The notes below the pieces were generated by a model. The model had not been told where the DNA came from and did not search any database. It worked only from the letters and a program-made list of their open reading frames with translations. The position numbers and the translations under genes are program-made. This document shows positions 49,630 to 62,084 of a stretch of 64,000 nucleotides of DNA, in pieces. The DNA is taken from the NCBI RefSeq assembly GCF_023634805.2, contig NZ_CP106881.1:62001-126000 (forward strand), given 5' to 3'. How positions within the stretch are numbered: position 1 is the first letter of the stretch; every line of letters starts with the position of its first letter. The DNA comes from Comamonas endophytica (GTDB lineage: Bacteria; Pseudomonadota; Gammaproteobacteria; Burkholderiales; Burkholderiaceae_C).

Positions 49630-51084
49630 TCAAAGCAAGGGGGAGCACAAACGCGCCAGTGAGTCCCAGAGCCGCACCAGGAAGCGCTGCTTGCGCTCGT
49701 AATGCACCTGGCGCGCGTTCTGCAGGTCCAGGGCGAACTGCTGCGCCAGGTCGCCGTTGAGCTTGAGCCCGTAGGCGATGGCGCAGACCTCGTAGTTCAG
49801 GAAGAAGCTGCGGTGGTCGAAATTCGCCGTCCCGATGATCGCCATGCTGTCGTCCACGACCAGGGTCTTGGAATGCAGCATGCGCGCGCGGTACTCGTAC
49901 ACCTTGGCGCCGCAGGCGATCAGCTCGTCGAAATACGAGCGCGCCGCTGCCGTGACGATGAACGAGTCCGACTTCTCCGGCACCAGGATCTGCACGTCCA
50001 CCCCGCGCAGCGCGGCATTGGTGAGCGCGGTCATGGCCGACTCGGTGGGCACGAAATACGGTGTCGTCAGCAACACCCGGTGATCGGCCGCGTTGATCGC
50101 GGCGACATAGGCGCGGTGGATGGCTTCGAGCCGGTTGTCCGGGCCCGAGCTCACGACCTGCACCGCGTGCTGGCCCTCGGGCATTTCGGGCAGAAGTTCG
50201 TCGAGGTCCGGCGGCTCCACCGGGTGCGTGCGCTCCAGCGCATAGGACCAGTCCTCCAGGAACACCGTCTGCAGCCAGTTGACCACGGGGCCTTCGAGGC
50301 GCAGATGCACGTCGTGGTAGGCACAGTCCATCACGCGGCTGTCCTCCTCGTCGGTGATGTTCACGCCGCCGGTGAAGCCCACGGTGCCGTCGCAGACCAT
50401 GATCTTGCGGTGGGTGCGGAAGTTGATCACCGGGCGCAGGCGCCGGCCGATCTTCGACTGGTGGAAGAAAGCGAACTCCCCGCCGGCCTCGACCAGCGGC
50501 GCGTAGAACTTGCGCTTGAGCTTCTTCGAGCCCATCGAGTCGACCAGCATGCGCACCTTGACGCCGGCGCGCGCGCGCTCGACGAGCGCTTCCATCAGCG
50601 CGGTGCCGGTGCGGTCGGGCTCGAAGACGTAATACTCCAGATGCACATGGTGCTGCGCCGCGCGCACCGCCTCGAGCAGCGCGTCATAGGTGCGGTCGCC
50701 GCCGACCAGCAGTTCCATGCGCTCGGCGCTGCTGACCGGGAACTCCGCCGTGCGGCTGACCAGGCGCGCCACCTGGTGCAGGCGCTCGGTGGCGGCCGGC
50801 ATGCGCTCGCGCAGCCGCGCCGCGCTCACGCGCAGGCGCGAGGCGCGGTGGCGGCGCAGCCGCTTGTTGCGCAGGCGCTTGAGGCGTTGCGGGCCGAAGA
50901 AGTAATAGACGCCCAGGCCGCCCACGGGCAGCGCGGCCAGCGCCAGCAGCCAGCCCAGTGTCGCCACCGGCGCGCTGCGCTGCATCAGTACCCAGACGCC
51001 AATCACGAGAGCGTAAACCCACCAAACCAGCCAGAACAGCGAGATCGCATTCTCGGAGTTCCAGTATTCGCTGAACCATTGCAC
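49630..51084 (-). CDS. cls: Cardiolipin synthase
   Basis: Phospholipase D superfamily enzyme that makes cardiolipin at the inner membrane, about 484 aa. Two N-terminal helices (AISLFWLVWWVYALVIGVWVL and ATLGWLLALAALPVGGLGVYYF) precede two HKD motifs, THRKIMVCDG and MLHSKTLVVDD, each followed by GFTGGVN or IGTANFDHRS. The frame extends to a TTG at 51108, but that lies in the T-run of the clpA terminator. The GTG at 51084 is the better start. Confidence 0.93.
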   Translation of the reverse strand: MQWFSEYWNSENAISLFWLVWWVYALVIGVWVLMQRSAPVATLGWLLALAALPVGGLGVYYFFGPQRLKRLRNKRLRRHRASRLRVSAARLRERMPAATERLHQVARLVSRTAEFPVSSAERMELLVGGDRTYDALLEAVRAAQHHVHLEYYVFEPDRTGTALMEALVERARAGVKVRMLVDSMGSKKLKRKFYAPLVEAGGEFAFFHQSKIGRRLRPVINFRTHRKIMVCDGTVGFTGGVNITDEEDSRVMDCAYHDVHLRLEGPVVNWLQTVFLEDWSYALERTHPVEPPDLDELLPEMPEGQHAVQVVSSGPDNRLEAIHRAYVAAINAADHRVLLTTPYFVPTESAMTALTNAALRGVDVQILVPEKSDSFIVTAAARSYFDELIACGAKVYEYRARMLHSKTLVVDDSMAIIGTANFDHRSFFLNYEVCAIAYGLKLNGDLAQQFALDLQNARQVHYERKQRFLVRLWDSLARLCSPLL

Positions 51085-51106
51085 GACGGATGCCTTTGAA
51101 AAGACC

Positions 51107-51136
51107 AAAAAAAGCCGACAGCGCAGGCTGTCGGCT
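51107..51136 (-). terminator. Intrinsic terminator after clpA
   Basis: On the minus strand a 9-bp perfect stem AGCCGACAG-N6-CTGTCGGCT is followed by seven T. It begins 25 nt after the clpA stop codon. Confidence 0.9.
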
Positions 51137-51161
51137 CGGGGAGGGTGTCACGCGGCGGTGA

Positions 51162-53498
<2,337 letters not shown>

Positions 53499-53558
53499 GA
53501 AGGGACTCCTTTGGGCTTGCGTGATTTCATTATGGAGATAAATCGGGGCGGTTGCAGC

Positions 53559-53912
53559 TTATTCAACAGGCTCCAATGTCGCCTGTAGTGGATGGCCGGC
53601 TTTTGCTGCCGCCTGATGCACCTGATCGACCTTGGTGGCCGCGATGTCGCGCGGATAGACCCCGCATACGCCCCGGCCGTCCAGATGGATCTTCAGCATG
53701 ATCTGGGTGGCGGTCTCGCGGTCCTTGCCGAACAGCTCCTGGAGCACGGCAATGACGAACTCCATTGGCGTGTAGTCGTCGTTGAGCATGACAACCTGGT
53801 ACAGCTTCGGTGGCTCCACACGCTGCGCGCGCCGCTCCATCACGACCGAACCGGCATCATCTGTGCCTGGGCCCTCGGGGGGCTTGGGTGGAATGTGAGG
53901 GGGTTGTGTCAT
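53559..53912 (-). CDS. clpS: ClpA adaptor protein ClpS
   Basis: N-end rule adaptor, 117 aa. A flexible Pro-rich N-terminus precedes the core, with [20 protein letters not shown] and [20 protein letters not shown], which form the N-degron pocket and the ClpA N-domain interface. Standard clpS-clpA order. Confidence 0.96.
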   Translation of the reverse strand: MTQPPHIPPKPPEGPGTDDAGSVVMERRAQRVEPPKLYQVVMLNDDYTPMEFVIAVLQELFGKDRETATQIMLKIHLDGRGVCGVYPRDIAATKVDQVHQAAAKAGHPLQATLEPVE

Positions 53913-54025
53913 GAATTCATTCTAGCGAGCCACCGAGGCTCTTTTGTCTTTGCAGATGGGAAGGATGGAGCCGATTTCAAGCCCGCGGAGCAGCCTTTTG
54001 CGCCCGCTCCGCCAAGCCCTTGTTT

Positions 54026-57000
54026 TCATTCGTAGATGACCACGGCCTGGCCGCTGCCCGCCTGGGCCGACCAGGCCGCCAGCGCCGCGTCGCTGGGGTA
54101 GAAGCGGCTTTGCTCGCCCAGCTGCAGCTCGGCCGTGGCCGCGCCGCGCGGCGACTCGCAGCGCAGGCCCAGGCGCACGCGCAGGCCGTGCACCAGGGGC
54201 TCGGCCTGCTCCTGCTCCACGCGCCGCGCCGGGAAGTCGCCCAGCACGCGCAGCACGTCGGGCATGGTCTCGCCCACGCTGACCTGCAAATAGCGCCCGA
54301 ACTTGCAGCGCGCATCGGCCAGGCTCCACAGCTGCTGCACCTTCATGCGCAGGCCGCCGCTGAAGTGGTCGAGCTGCAGCCGGCCGCTGACGACGACGAA
54401 CTCGTCCTCCTTGAGCAGCTCCTTGTGCGCGTTGAGCACGCCCTCGTCGGCCGAGGCCTCGATGGTGCCGGACTTGTCGTCGATCTTGAACAGGCCCAGG
54501 CGCCCGCGCTGGCCGGTGATGGCGCGGAAATCGCTGATGATGCCGGCCATGACCTGCGGCTCGCGGCTGTCGCGCATCTCCTCGATGCGCGTGCGCACGA
54601 AGCGCCGCACCTCGGTTTCGACCTCGTCGAACAGATGGCCCGAGAGGTAGAAACCCACGGCGGTCTTCTCGAAGGTGAGCCGCTCCTTGATGCCCCAGGG
54701 CAGGCGCTCGGCCAGCTCCGGCTCCTGCGTGCTCGAGCCCACGGCGTCGTCGCCCATCATGTCGAACAGGCCGCCCTGGTTGGCGTTGGCATGGGTGGCG
54801 TTGGCGAACTCGAAGGCGGTGTCGATGGACGCCACCAGCGCCGCGCGGTTCTGGTGGATGGAGTCGAAGGCCCCGGCCTTGATCAGGGCTTCGAGCGTGC
54901 GCTTGTTCAGCCGCGTGCGGTCCACGCGCACGCAGAAGTCGAACAGGCTCTTGAACGGCCCCTTCTCCGAACCGCGCGGGCCGGTGCCCGTGCCTTCGCG
55001 CGCGGCGACGATGGCCTCGATGGCCGCCTGCCCGCCGCCCTTGACGGCGCCCAGGCCGTAGCGGATGACCTTGTCGGTCACGGGCTCGAAGCGGTGGCGG
55101 CCGCGGTTCACGTCCGGCGGCTCGAAGGTCAAACCCATCTTCAGCGCGTCTTCGTAGAGCACCTTGAGCTTGTCGGTGTCGTCCATTTCCACCGTCATGT
55201 TGGCGCAGAAGAACTCGGCCGTGTAGTGCACCTTGAGCCAGCCGGTGTGGTAGGCCAGCAGCGAGTAGGCGGCGGCGTGCGACTTGTTGAAGCCGTAGCC
55301 GGCGAACTTCTCCATCAGGTCGAAGACCTCGTCGGCCTTTGCCTCGTCCAGCCCGTTCTTGGCCGCGCCTTCGCGGAACAGTTCGCGGTGCTTGGCCATC
55401 TCGTCGGCCTTCTTCTTGCCCATCGCGCGGCGCAGCAGGTCGGCGCCGCCCAGCGAGTAGCCGCCGAGCACCTGCGCGGTCTGCATCACCTGCTCCTGGT
55501 AGACCATGATGCCGTAGGTCTCGGCCAGCACCTTCTCGACCATCGGGTGCGGGTACTCGACCACCTCGCGCCCGTGCTTGCGCGCCACGAAGCTGGGGAT
55601 CAGGTCCATCGGGCCCGGGCGGTACAGCGCGTTGAGCGCGATCAGGTCCTCGAGGCGGCTCGGCTTGGCGTCGCGCAGCATGCCCTGCATGCCGCGGCTT
55701 TCGAACTGGAACACCGCCTCGGTCTTGCCTTCGGAGAACAGCTTGTAGGTCAGATGGTCGTCGAGCGGAATGCGCTCGTAGGCGAAATTCTCCTGGCCCT
55801 TGTGGCGCTGCATGATGAATTCGCGCGCGATCTCCAGGATCGTGAGCGTCGCCAGGCCCAGGAAGTCGAACTTGACCAGGCCGACCGACTCGACATCGTC
55901 CTTGTCGAACTGGCTGACGGCCGAATCGCTGCCCGGCTGCTGGTAGAGCGGGCAGAAATCGGCCAGCCGCCCCGGCGCAATGACCACGCCGCCGGCGTGC
56001 ATGCCGATATTGCGCGTCATGCCTTCCAGGCGCTGGGCCATCTCGATCAGCGTCTTGACGTCCTCTTCCTTCTCGATGCGCTCGGCAAGCAGGGGCTCGG
56101 CCTCGATCGCGTAGGTGTACTTGTCGCCGTCCTTCTTCGGATTCGGCGGGTATTTCAGCGTGACGTGCAGGCCGGGCTTGTTCGGGATCAGCTTGGAGAT
56201 GCCGTCGCAGAAGGTGTAGCTCATGTCCAGCACCCGGCCCACGTCGCGGATGGCGGCGCGCGCGGCCATGGTGCCGAAGGTCGCGATCTGGCTGACCGCG
56301 TCGCGGCCGTAGCGCTGCTTGACGTAGTCGATGACGCGGTCGCGGTTGGACTGGCAGAAGTCGATGTCGAAGTCGGGCATCGACACCCGCTCCGGGTTCA
56401 GGAAGCGCTCGAACAGCAGGTTGTATTCCAGTGGGTCCAGGTCGGTGATGTTCAGCACGTAGGCGACCAGCGAGCCCGCGCCCGAACCGCGGCCCGGGCC
56501 GACCGGGCAGCCGTTGTTCTTGGCCCACTTGATGAAGTCGCCCACGATCAGGAAGTAGCCGGGGAAGCCCATCTTCAGGATGGTGTTCAGCTCGAACTCG
56601 AGCCGCTCCACATAGCGCGGGCGCTCGGCGTCGCGCCTGGCGGCATCGGGATAGAGCAGCTCCAGCCGCACTTCCAGCCCGTCGAAGGACTCCTTGCGGA
56701 AGAACGACTCTTCGGTCATGCCCTCGGGCACGGGGAAGTTGGGCAGCTGCGGCTTGCCCAGCACCAGCGTCAGGCTGCAGCGGCGCGCGATCTCCACGCT
56801 GTTGGCCAGTGCCGAGGGCAGGTCGGCGAACAGCGCCTGCATCTCGGCCTGGGTCTTGAAGTGCTGCTCGCGCGTGAAGCGCCGCACGCGCTTGGGGTTG
56901 CCCAGGATCTCGCCCTCGGCAATGCACACGCGCGCCTCATGGGCTTCGTAGTCGTCGGGGCCGGCGAACTGGATCGGGTGCGTGGCCACCACCGGAAGAT

Positions 57001-57562
57001 TCAGGCGCGCGGCCAATTGCACGGCCGCCAGCACATGCGCCTCGTCGTCCGCGCGGCCCGCGCGCTGCAGCTCCATGTAGAAGCGGTGCGGGAACATCTT
57101 CGCCAGCCGCAGCGCCTGGTTGGTGGCGCCCGGCAGGTCACCGCGCATCAGCGCCTGCCCCACGGGGCCGGCCTGCGCGCCCGACAGCACGATGAGCCCC
57201 TCGCCCAGTTCCTGCAGCCACTCCCAGGTGTAGCAGGCCTGCGACCTGACGACATTGCGCGTCCAGCCGCGCGCCAGCAGCTCGCACAGGTTGTGGTAGC
57301 CGGTCTTGTTCTGCACCAGCAGGACCACGCGCGAAGGGGCCGCGCCCTCCTCGCCCTCGAGCTGGATCTCGGTGCCCAGCACCGGCTTGACGCCCTTGCC
57401 CCGCCCTTCCTTGTAGAACTTGATCGCACCGAACATGTTGTTGTAGTCGGTGATGGCCAGCGCGGGCTGCCCATCGGCGGCAGCGGCCTTCACGATGGCG
57501 TTGATACGGGTGGTCCCATCGATGACGGAGAACTCGGAGTGCAGGCGCAGATGAACAAACAT
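54026..57562 (-). CDS. dnaE: DNA polymerase III subunit alpha
   Basis: Replicative polymerase, 1178 aa (E. coli 1160). An N-terminal PHP domain (MFVHLRLHSEFSVIDGTTR) is followed by the palm with the catalytic Asp motif PDFDIDF (396-402). Next come YGFNKSHAAAYSLLAYHTGWLK in the fingers/C-terminal region and an OB domain (MAGIISDFRAITGQRGRLG). No second dnaE copy is seen here. Divergent from bamD. Confidence 0.98.
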   Translation of the reverse strand: MFVHLRLHSEFSVIDGTTRINAIVKAAAADGQPALAITDYNNMFGAIKFYKEGRGKGVKPVLGTEIQLEGEEGAAPSRVVLLVQNKTGYHNLCELLARGWTRNVVRSQACYTWEWLQELGEGLIVLSGAQAGPVGQALMRGDLPGATNQALRLAKMFPHRFYMELQRAGRADDEAHVLAAVQLAARLNLPVVATHPIQFAGPDDYEAHEARVCIAEGEILGNPKRVRRFTREQHFKTQAEMQALFADLPSALANSVEIARRCSLTLVLGKPQLPNFPVPEGMTEESFFRKESFDGLEVRLELLYPDAARRDAERPRYVERLEFELNTILKMGFPGYFLIVGDFIKWAKNNGCPVGPGRGSGAGSLVAYVLNITDLDPLEYNLLFERFLNPERVSMPDFDIDFCQSNRDRVIDYVKQRYGRDAVSQIATFGTMAARAAIRDVGRVLDMSYTFCDGISKLIPNKPGLHVTLKYPPNPKKDGDKYTYAIEAEPLLAERIEKEEDVKTLIEMAQRLEGMTRNIGMHAGGVVIAPGRLADFCPLYQQPGSDSAVSQFDKDDVESVGLVKFDFLGLATLTILEIAREFIMQRHKGQENFAYERIPLDDHLTYKLFSEGKTEAVFQFESRGMQGMLRDAKPSRLEDLIALNALYRPGPMDLIPSFVARKHGREVVEYPHPMVEKVLAETYGIMVYQEQVMQTAQVLGGYSLGGADLLRRAMGKKKADEMAKHRELFREGAAKNGLDEAKADEVFDLMEKFAGYGFNKSHAAAYSLLAYHTGWLKVHYTAEFFCANMTVEMDDTDKLKVLYEDALKMGLTFEPPDVNRGRHRFEPVTDKVIRYGLGAVKGGGQAAIEAIVAAREGTGTGPRGSEKGPFKSLFDFCVRVDRTRLNKRTLEALIKAGAFDSIHQNRAALVASIDTAFEFANATHANANQGGLFDMMGDDAVGSSTQEPELAERLPWGIKERLTFEKTAVGFYLSGHLFDEVETEVRRFVRTRIEEMRDSREPQVMAGIISDFRAITGQRGRLGLFKIDDKSGTIEASADEGVLNAHKELLKEDEFVVVSGRLQLDHFSGGLRMKVQQLWSLADARCKFGRYLQVSVGETMPDVLRVLGDFPARRVEQEQAEPLVHGLRVRLGLRCESPRGAATAELQLGEQSRFYPSDAALAAWSAQAGSGQAVVIYE

Positions 57563-57735
57563 GGCCGGTATTGTAGAAAGGCCCGGCCCGGGGCGCCGCG
57601 AGCCGGCGCCCGCAGGCCCCGCGGGGCGCGGGCCTTTGCGGACATTACAATGCCGTATCCTGCGCCTTTATCGGCCTTGGCACTCCCCGGAGTGCCCCAC
57701 ACCAGATGCCCCTCATTGCCAGAAAGCTTCCTGCC

Positions 57736-58527
57736 ATGCTGCGTTTGTCCTCGCCCCTTCTTCCTGCCGTGCTCGCTGCGGGCCTGCTGGCGGCTTGTGC
57801 CCAGACCCAGGAAGATCCCACCGCGAAATGGACTCCCGACCGGATCTACACTGAAGCGCGCGACGAGGTCTCGGCCGGCGCCTTCGACAAGGCCGTGCCG
57901 CTGTTCGAGAAGCTCGAAGGCCGCGCCGCCGGCACGCCACTGGCGCAGCAGGCCCAGCTCGAGAAGGCCTATGCCCAGTACAAGGCCGGCGACAAGGCCC
58001 AGGCGCAGGCCACGCTCGACCGCTTCCTGAAGCTGCACCCGGCCAGCCCGGCCACCGATTACGCGCTCTACCTCAAGGGCCTGGTCAACTTCAACGACAA
58101 CCTGGGCATGTTCGCCTGGCTGTCGCGCCAGGACCTGTCCGAGCGCGACCAGCAGGCGGCCAAGGATTCCTACGAGTCCTTCCGCGCCGTGGTCACGCGT
58201 TTTCCAGAGTCGAAGTACGCCAACGATTCGCGCCAGCGCATGACCTATATCGTCAATTCGCTGGCCCAGTACGAGGTGCATGTCGCGCGCTACTACTACG
58301 AGCGCGGCGCCTACGTGGCGGCCATCGGCCGCGCGCAGACCGCGCTGGCGGACTACGAAGGCGTGCCGGCTGTGCGCGAGGCGCTGCTGATCCTGATCAA
58401 GTCCTACGATGCGCTGGGCATGACACAGCTGCGCGACGACGCCCAGCGCGTGCTGCAGACCACCTACCCCGATGGTGCCTCTACGGAGCTGCCGAGGAAG
58501 ACGAATCCCTGGTGGAAGTTCTGGTGA
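57736..58527 (+). CDS. bamD: Outer membrane protein assembly factor BamD
   Basis: Essential lipoprotein of the BAM complex, 263 aa, made of TPR-like repeats. The signal peptide ends in the lipobox LLAAC, and YTEARDEVSAGAFDKAVPLFEKLE starts the first TPR. FPESKYANDSRQRMTYIVNSLAQYEVHVARYYYERG (in parts) is the BamD hallmark. I use the ATG at 57736 (MLRLSS) rather than the one 10 codons earlier. Its last 47 nt overlap the 3' end of the convergent helicase gene. Confidence 0.94.
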   Translation: MLRLSSPLLPAVLAAGLLAACAQTQEDPTAKWTPDRIYTEARDEVSAGAFDKAVPLFEKLEGRAAGTPLAQQAQLEKAYAQYKAGDKAQAQATLDRFLKLHPASPATDYALYLKGLVNFNDNLGMFAWLSRQDLSERDQQAAKDSYESFRAVVTRFPESKYANDSRQRMTYIVNSLAQYEVHVARYYYERGAYVAAIGRAQTALADYEGVPAVREALLILIKSYDALGMTQLRDDAQRVLQTTYPDGASTELPRKTNPWWKFW

Positions 58528-60556
58528 GCGCCAGCGCCTGCAGCGCCGCGTCGTAATCGGCGCTCGTATGCAGGCGGCGCATCGGCGGCAGCGCCGCCAG
58601 CAGCCGCCGGCCATAGGGCTTGGCCACCAGCCGCGTATCGGCGATGACCAGCACGCCCTGGTCGGTTTCGCGCCGGATCAACCTGCCCGCGCCCTGCTTG
58701 AGGGCCATTGCCGCCTCGGGCAGCATGTAATCGCGGAACGCGCTGCGCCCCACGGCTTCGAGCTGCTGCGAGCGCGCCTCGACCAGCGGATCGTCGGGCG
58801 GAGGGAACGGCAGCTTGTCGATCACCACCAGCTCCAGCGCGTCGCCGGGCATGTCCACGCCCTCCCAGAAGGTCGCAGAGGCCACCAGGATGCAGCCGCG
58901 CCCGCCCGCTTGACCAGCGCCTTGCCGGCCAGCGCCTTGCCGGCCGGCGCGAAAGCGCTCGAGCAGCAACTGCTTGGGCGCCTGGCCCTGCACCAGCACC
59001 TCCAGATCCGAGAACAGGCCGAACTGCGCCTGCAGCGCCGCGCCGATGGCCTGCAGCGCCTTGGTGGTCGTCGTCAGCACCAGCGTGCGCCCGCCCAGCA
59101 CCTCGGCCGAGCGCTGCACCAGGGCCGCGACCTCGGCGCTGTGCGCGGGCGTGCCAGGCGCGGGAAATTCCTGCGGTACATAGACGGCCGCCTGATGCGC
59201 ATAATCGAAGGGACTGTCCACGCGCAGCACGCGCGCGTCGCGCAGCCCGCACGGCTCGGTGAACCAGCTGAGGTCGGCGTCGTCGCCCAGCGTGGCCGAG
59301 GTGAAGATCCAGGCACCGGGGCGCGGGCCGGCGCCGTCCGCCCCTTCGCCCTCCTGCAGCAGCCGCGTGCGCACGATGCGCGCGATGCTCAGCGGCGACT
59401 CGATCATGCGCAGATGGCGGCTGCCGACATCGAGCCAGCGCACGCTGTCGTCGCTGCTGGTCTTGCCGAACAGCGCCAGCCGGCGCAGCAGCGCCTCGCC
59501 GCGCGCATAGAGCTGGCGCAGCTCGGCCGCCATTTCCTCGACGGCCCCGAGCGCCACCAGCGCCGCATGCAGCGCCTGGCCCAGCGACGAGAAGGCGTGC
59601 GACCAGACATGGGCGTCGAGCCCGTCGGGCACGGCGCCCAGCCAGCGCAGCCGCTCGCCCACCGCCGTGCGGCCCGCCGCCAGCCTTAGGTCGCGCACGG
59701 TGCGCTCCAGATCGGCGCTCAGCTGCATCCAGTCGCCCATGCCGCGCGCATGCTCCAGCGTCTGCGCCAGGAAATCCCGCGCATAGCCCTGCAACTGCGC
59801 CGTGCCCACCAGCGTGCCGGCGAACTGTATGCCCGTTTCATTGAGCTGGTGGGCCTCGTCGAACACCACCACGCCCACCGACGGCAGCAGCTGCGCCACG
59901 CCCGATTCGCGCACTTCCAGATCGGCGAAGAACAGGTGGTGATTGACCACCACCACATCGGCCACCAGCGCCTCGCGCCGCGCCACGTTGAGGTGGCAGG
60001 GCCCGAACTGCGGGCAGGCGCTGCCCAGGCAGTTGTCGCGCGTCGAAGTGACCAGTGGCCAGACGGGAGAGTCCTCGGGAATGCTCGAAAGCTCGGCCAA
60101 GTCGCCGCTGCGCGTGACGCGCGCCCATTCCTCGACTTGCGCCAGCGTGCGCAGCAGCTGCGGGTCCTTGGGCGCGCCGCGTCCCTGTCGCGCCTGGCCG
60201 AGGTGGTGCTGGCACAGATAGCTGGGCCGGCCCTTGAGCTGGGCCATGCGCAGCGGCAGCCCCAGCATCTGCGCCAGGCCCGGGAGGTCGCGCGAGAAGA
60301 GCTGGTCCTGCAGCGCCTTGGTGGCGGTGGAGATCAGCACGCGCTGCCCGCTGAGCAGCACCGGCACCAGATAGGAATAGGTCTTGCCGACGCCAGTGCC
60401 GGCCTCGACCACCAGCACGCCGCCATCGGAGATGGTTTCGGCCACGGCCAGCGCCATTTCGGTCTGCCCGCCGCGTGGCCGGAAATGCGGCTGCGCCCGC
60501 GCGATCACGCCGTCTGCCGAGAAAGCCGCCTGCACGGCGGAAAAATAATCGTTCAC
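58481..60556 (-). CDS. DinG/YoaA-family ATP-dependent DNA helicase
   Basis: XPD-type superfamily 2 helicase with an iron-sulfur cluster, about 691 aa. Walker A lies in VVEAGTGVGKTYSYL and Walker B in VVVFDEAHQ. The four cluster Cys are in YLCQHH and NCLGSACPQFGPC. The later motif is FWEGVDMPGD, with QGAGRLIRRETD near the end. A GTG at 60556 with AGGAG before it is chosen over a TTG at 60580. A short tandem insertion (RQGAGRQGAG) sits before motif V. It is closer to YoaA than DinG by size. The 3' end overlaps bamD. Confidence 0.9.
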   Translation of the reverse strand: MNDYFSAVQAAFSADGVIARAQPHFRPRGGQTEMALAVAETISDGGVLVVEAGTGVGKTYSYLVPVLLSGQRVLISTATKALQDQLFSRDLPGLAQMLGLPLRMAQLKGRPSYLCQHHLGQARQGRGAPKDPQLLRTLAQVEEWARVTRSGDLAELSSIPEDSPVWPLVTSTRDNCLGSACPQFGPCHLNVARREALVADVVVVNHHLFFADLEVRESGVAQLLPSVGVVVFDEAHQLNETGIQFAGTLVGTAQLQGYARDFLAQTLEHARGMGDWMQLSADLERTVRDLRLAAGRTAVGERLRWLGAVPDGLDAHVWSHAFSSLGQALHAALVALGAVEEMAAELRQLYARGEALLRRLALFGKTSSDDSVRWLDVGSRHLRMIESPLSIARIVRTRLLQEGEGADGAGPRPGAWIFTSATLGDDADLSWFTEPCGLRDARVLRVDSPFDYAHQAAVYVPQEFPAPGTPAHSAEVAALVQRSAEVLGGRTLVLTTTTKALQAIGAALQAQFGLFSDLEVLVQGQAPKQLLLERFRAGRQGAGRQGAGQAGGRGCILVASATFWEGVDMPGDALELVVIDKLPFPPPDDPLVEARSQQLEAVGRSAFRDYMLPEAAMALKQGAGRLIRRETDQGVLVIADTRLVAKPYGRRLLAALPPMRRLHTSADYDAALQALALTRTSTRDSSSSAAP

Positions 60557-60870
60557 GCCGCTCCTGGAACCGCTGCACAACTGGCAGGAATTCTAAGAGC
60601 TTGCCACGCGCGCGCGGTTCCAGCCGGCTCCTGCCTCTTTGTCCCGGGTCGAAGCAGGGCCGCCCAGCCCGCTGGCGGAGGGAGAACCAAGCATTCCCAA
60701 GGGCTTTTGGTACATGCATGAAAATGCCGCCCGGCGTCCTCATCTGCGTCCAATTCCGGCCTGTTCGCATGGCAGGCGCGCCGCATGGCCGCCGCTGCCG
60801 ATCGGCTTCCGCCTGCACATGAGGGGTCGGGCGTGCCACACCATTTCCCGTATTGGCCTTTTCCGTTCCC
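60557..60870. other. Non-coding region between divergent helicase and diguanylate cyclase
   Basis: 314 bp without a convincing gene. No ribosome site or strong promoter hexamers stand out. A CATGCATG palindrome occurs near 60712-60720, of doubtful meaning. Confidence 0.3.
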
Positions 60871-62043
60871 GTGTCTTTTCCCATCGACCGCCTCTTTCTG
60901 CTGATCATCCCGGCCTGCATGCTGCTGCTGGGCTGCACGCTGGTGGGCTGCTGGCTGGTGCAGCGGCGCCACCGCTATCTGCCGTGGGTCGCGGGAAGCT
61001 ATGCGCTGGTGGGGCTGGCGCTGGCCTGGCAGACGCTGCTGCCGCCCGAGGAGCTGCAGCGCTGGGCCGTGTTCACGGGCGTGATGTACCTGTTCGGCGC
61101 CTGGAGCTTCGCGCGCGGCATTGCGGGCTATTACGGCGTGTCGGCGCATCCGCGGCTTGGACTGCTCATCAGCGCGGTGGTGCTGCTGGCCCTTCATTAC
61201 TACAGCCAGGTGGTGCCCGATATCTGGACGCGGCTCTACTGGCTCAACGCCGGACTGGGGCTGCTGCAGCTGCTGCCGGCGCCGCACATCCTGCGCCTGC
61301 GTCCGGCCACCGGGTGGCTCGAGCGCACGATGTACTGGTCCTATGTGCTGTTCGCGGTCAACACCAGCATTCGCCCGCTGCTGTCGCTGGCGCTGGGCAG
61401 CCTGACCGAAGACGGGCGTGGCTTCTCCTCTTATTGGCTGATGATGCTGGCCACCACCATGCTGTTCGTCCTGCTGTTCGCGATGCTGCTGCTCGCCAAC
61501 TCGGTGCGCGACGCCCTGAGCGCGCTGCGCACCGAGCGCAACATGGACCCGCTGACCAACCTGCTCAACCGCCGCGCCTTTCGCGAGGCGGCCGAACCCC
61601 TGCTCAGCGATCCCCGGCTCGGCCCCTGGACGCTGCTGATCGGCGACATCGACCATTTCAAGCGCATCAACGACAGCTGGGGCCATGCGCGCGGCGATTA
61701 CGTGCTGCAGAACGTCGCCCATGCGCTGACCCAGCAGGTGCGCGCGGGCGACCTGGTGGCACGCTTCGGCGGCGAGGAGTTCGTGCTGCTGCTGCGCAGC
61801 GATCTGGCCGGCGCGGAACAGATCGCCCAGCGCATACGCACCCAGCTGAGCGAGGACAGGAGCCTGCTGCCCAACGGCGAGCGCATGACCATCAGCTTCG
61901 GCATCGCGCCGATCGAGGACCTGTCGCAGCTGTCGGCTGCGCTGTCGCATGCCGATGGGCTGCTCTACCAGGCCAAACAGGCGGGGCGCGACCGGGTGCA
62001 TGTGGCGCGCAGGGTGCGGGAGAAGGCAGCGCGGGGGCTGTGA
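60871..62043 (+). CDS. Membrane diguanylate cyclase (GGDEF)
   Basis: Protein of about 390 aa. Six to seven transmembrane helices fill residues 8-210, with no long periplasmic loop, followed by a GGDEF domain with an intact active site GGEEF (300-304) and an inhibitory RxxD site (RAGD, 291-294), so it should make cyclic di-GMP with product control. There is no EAL domain. Starts at a GTG at 60871 or a TTG at 60853 are both possible; neither has a clear ribosome site. Confidence 0.88.
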   Translation: MSFPIDRLFLLIIPACMLLLGCTLVGCWLVQRRHRYLPWVAGSYALVGLALAWQTLLPPEELQRWAVFTGVMYLFGAWSFARGIAGYYGVSAHPRLGLLISAVVLLALHYYSQVVPDIWTRLYWLNAGLGLLQLLPAPHILRLRPATGWLERTMYWSYVLFAVNTSIRPLLSLALGSLTEDGRGFSSYWLMMLATTMLFVLLFAMLLLANSVRDALSALRTERNMDPLTNLLNRRAFREAAEPLLSDPRLGPWTLLIGDIDHFKRINDSWGHARGDYVLQNVAHALTQQVRAGDLVARFGGEEFVLLLRSDLAGAEQIAQRIRTQLSEDRSLLPNGERMTISFGIAPIEDLSQLSAALSHADGLLYQAKQAGRDRVHVARRVREKAARGL

Positions 62044-62084
62044 AGCCGCTGGCCGAGCCGGGCCATTGCCGAGTGCGTGGAAAG

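Noticed and set aside
51085..51108. TTG start that would lengthen cardiolipin synthase by 8 residues
   Set aside because: It lies inside the T-run of the clpA terminator; the GTG at 51084 gives a normal N-terminus.
54020..58030. Very long plus-strand open frame (over 1300 codons) opposite dnaE
   Set aside because: Its protein is Ala/Arg/Leu/His/Gln-rich without any domain. It is the antisense shadow of dnaE produced by GC-rich third positions.
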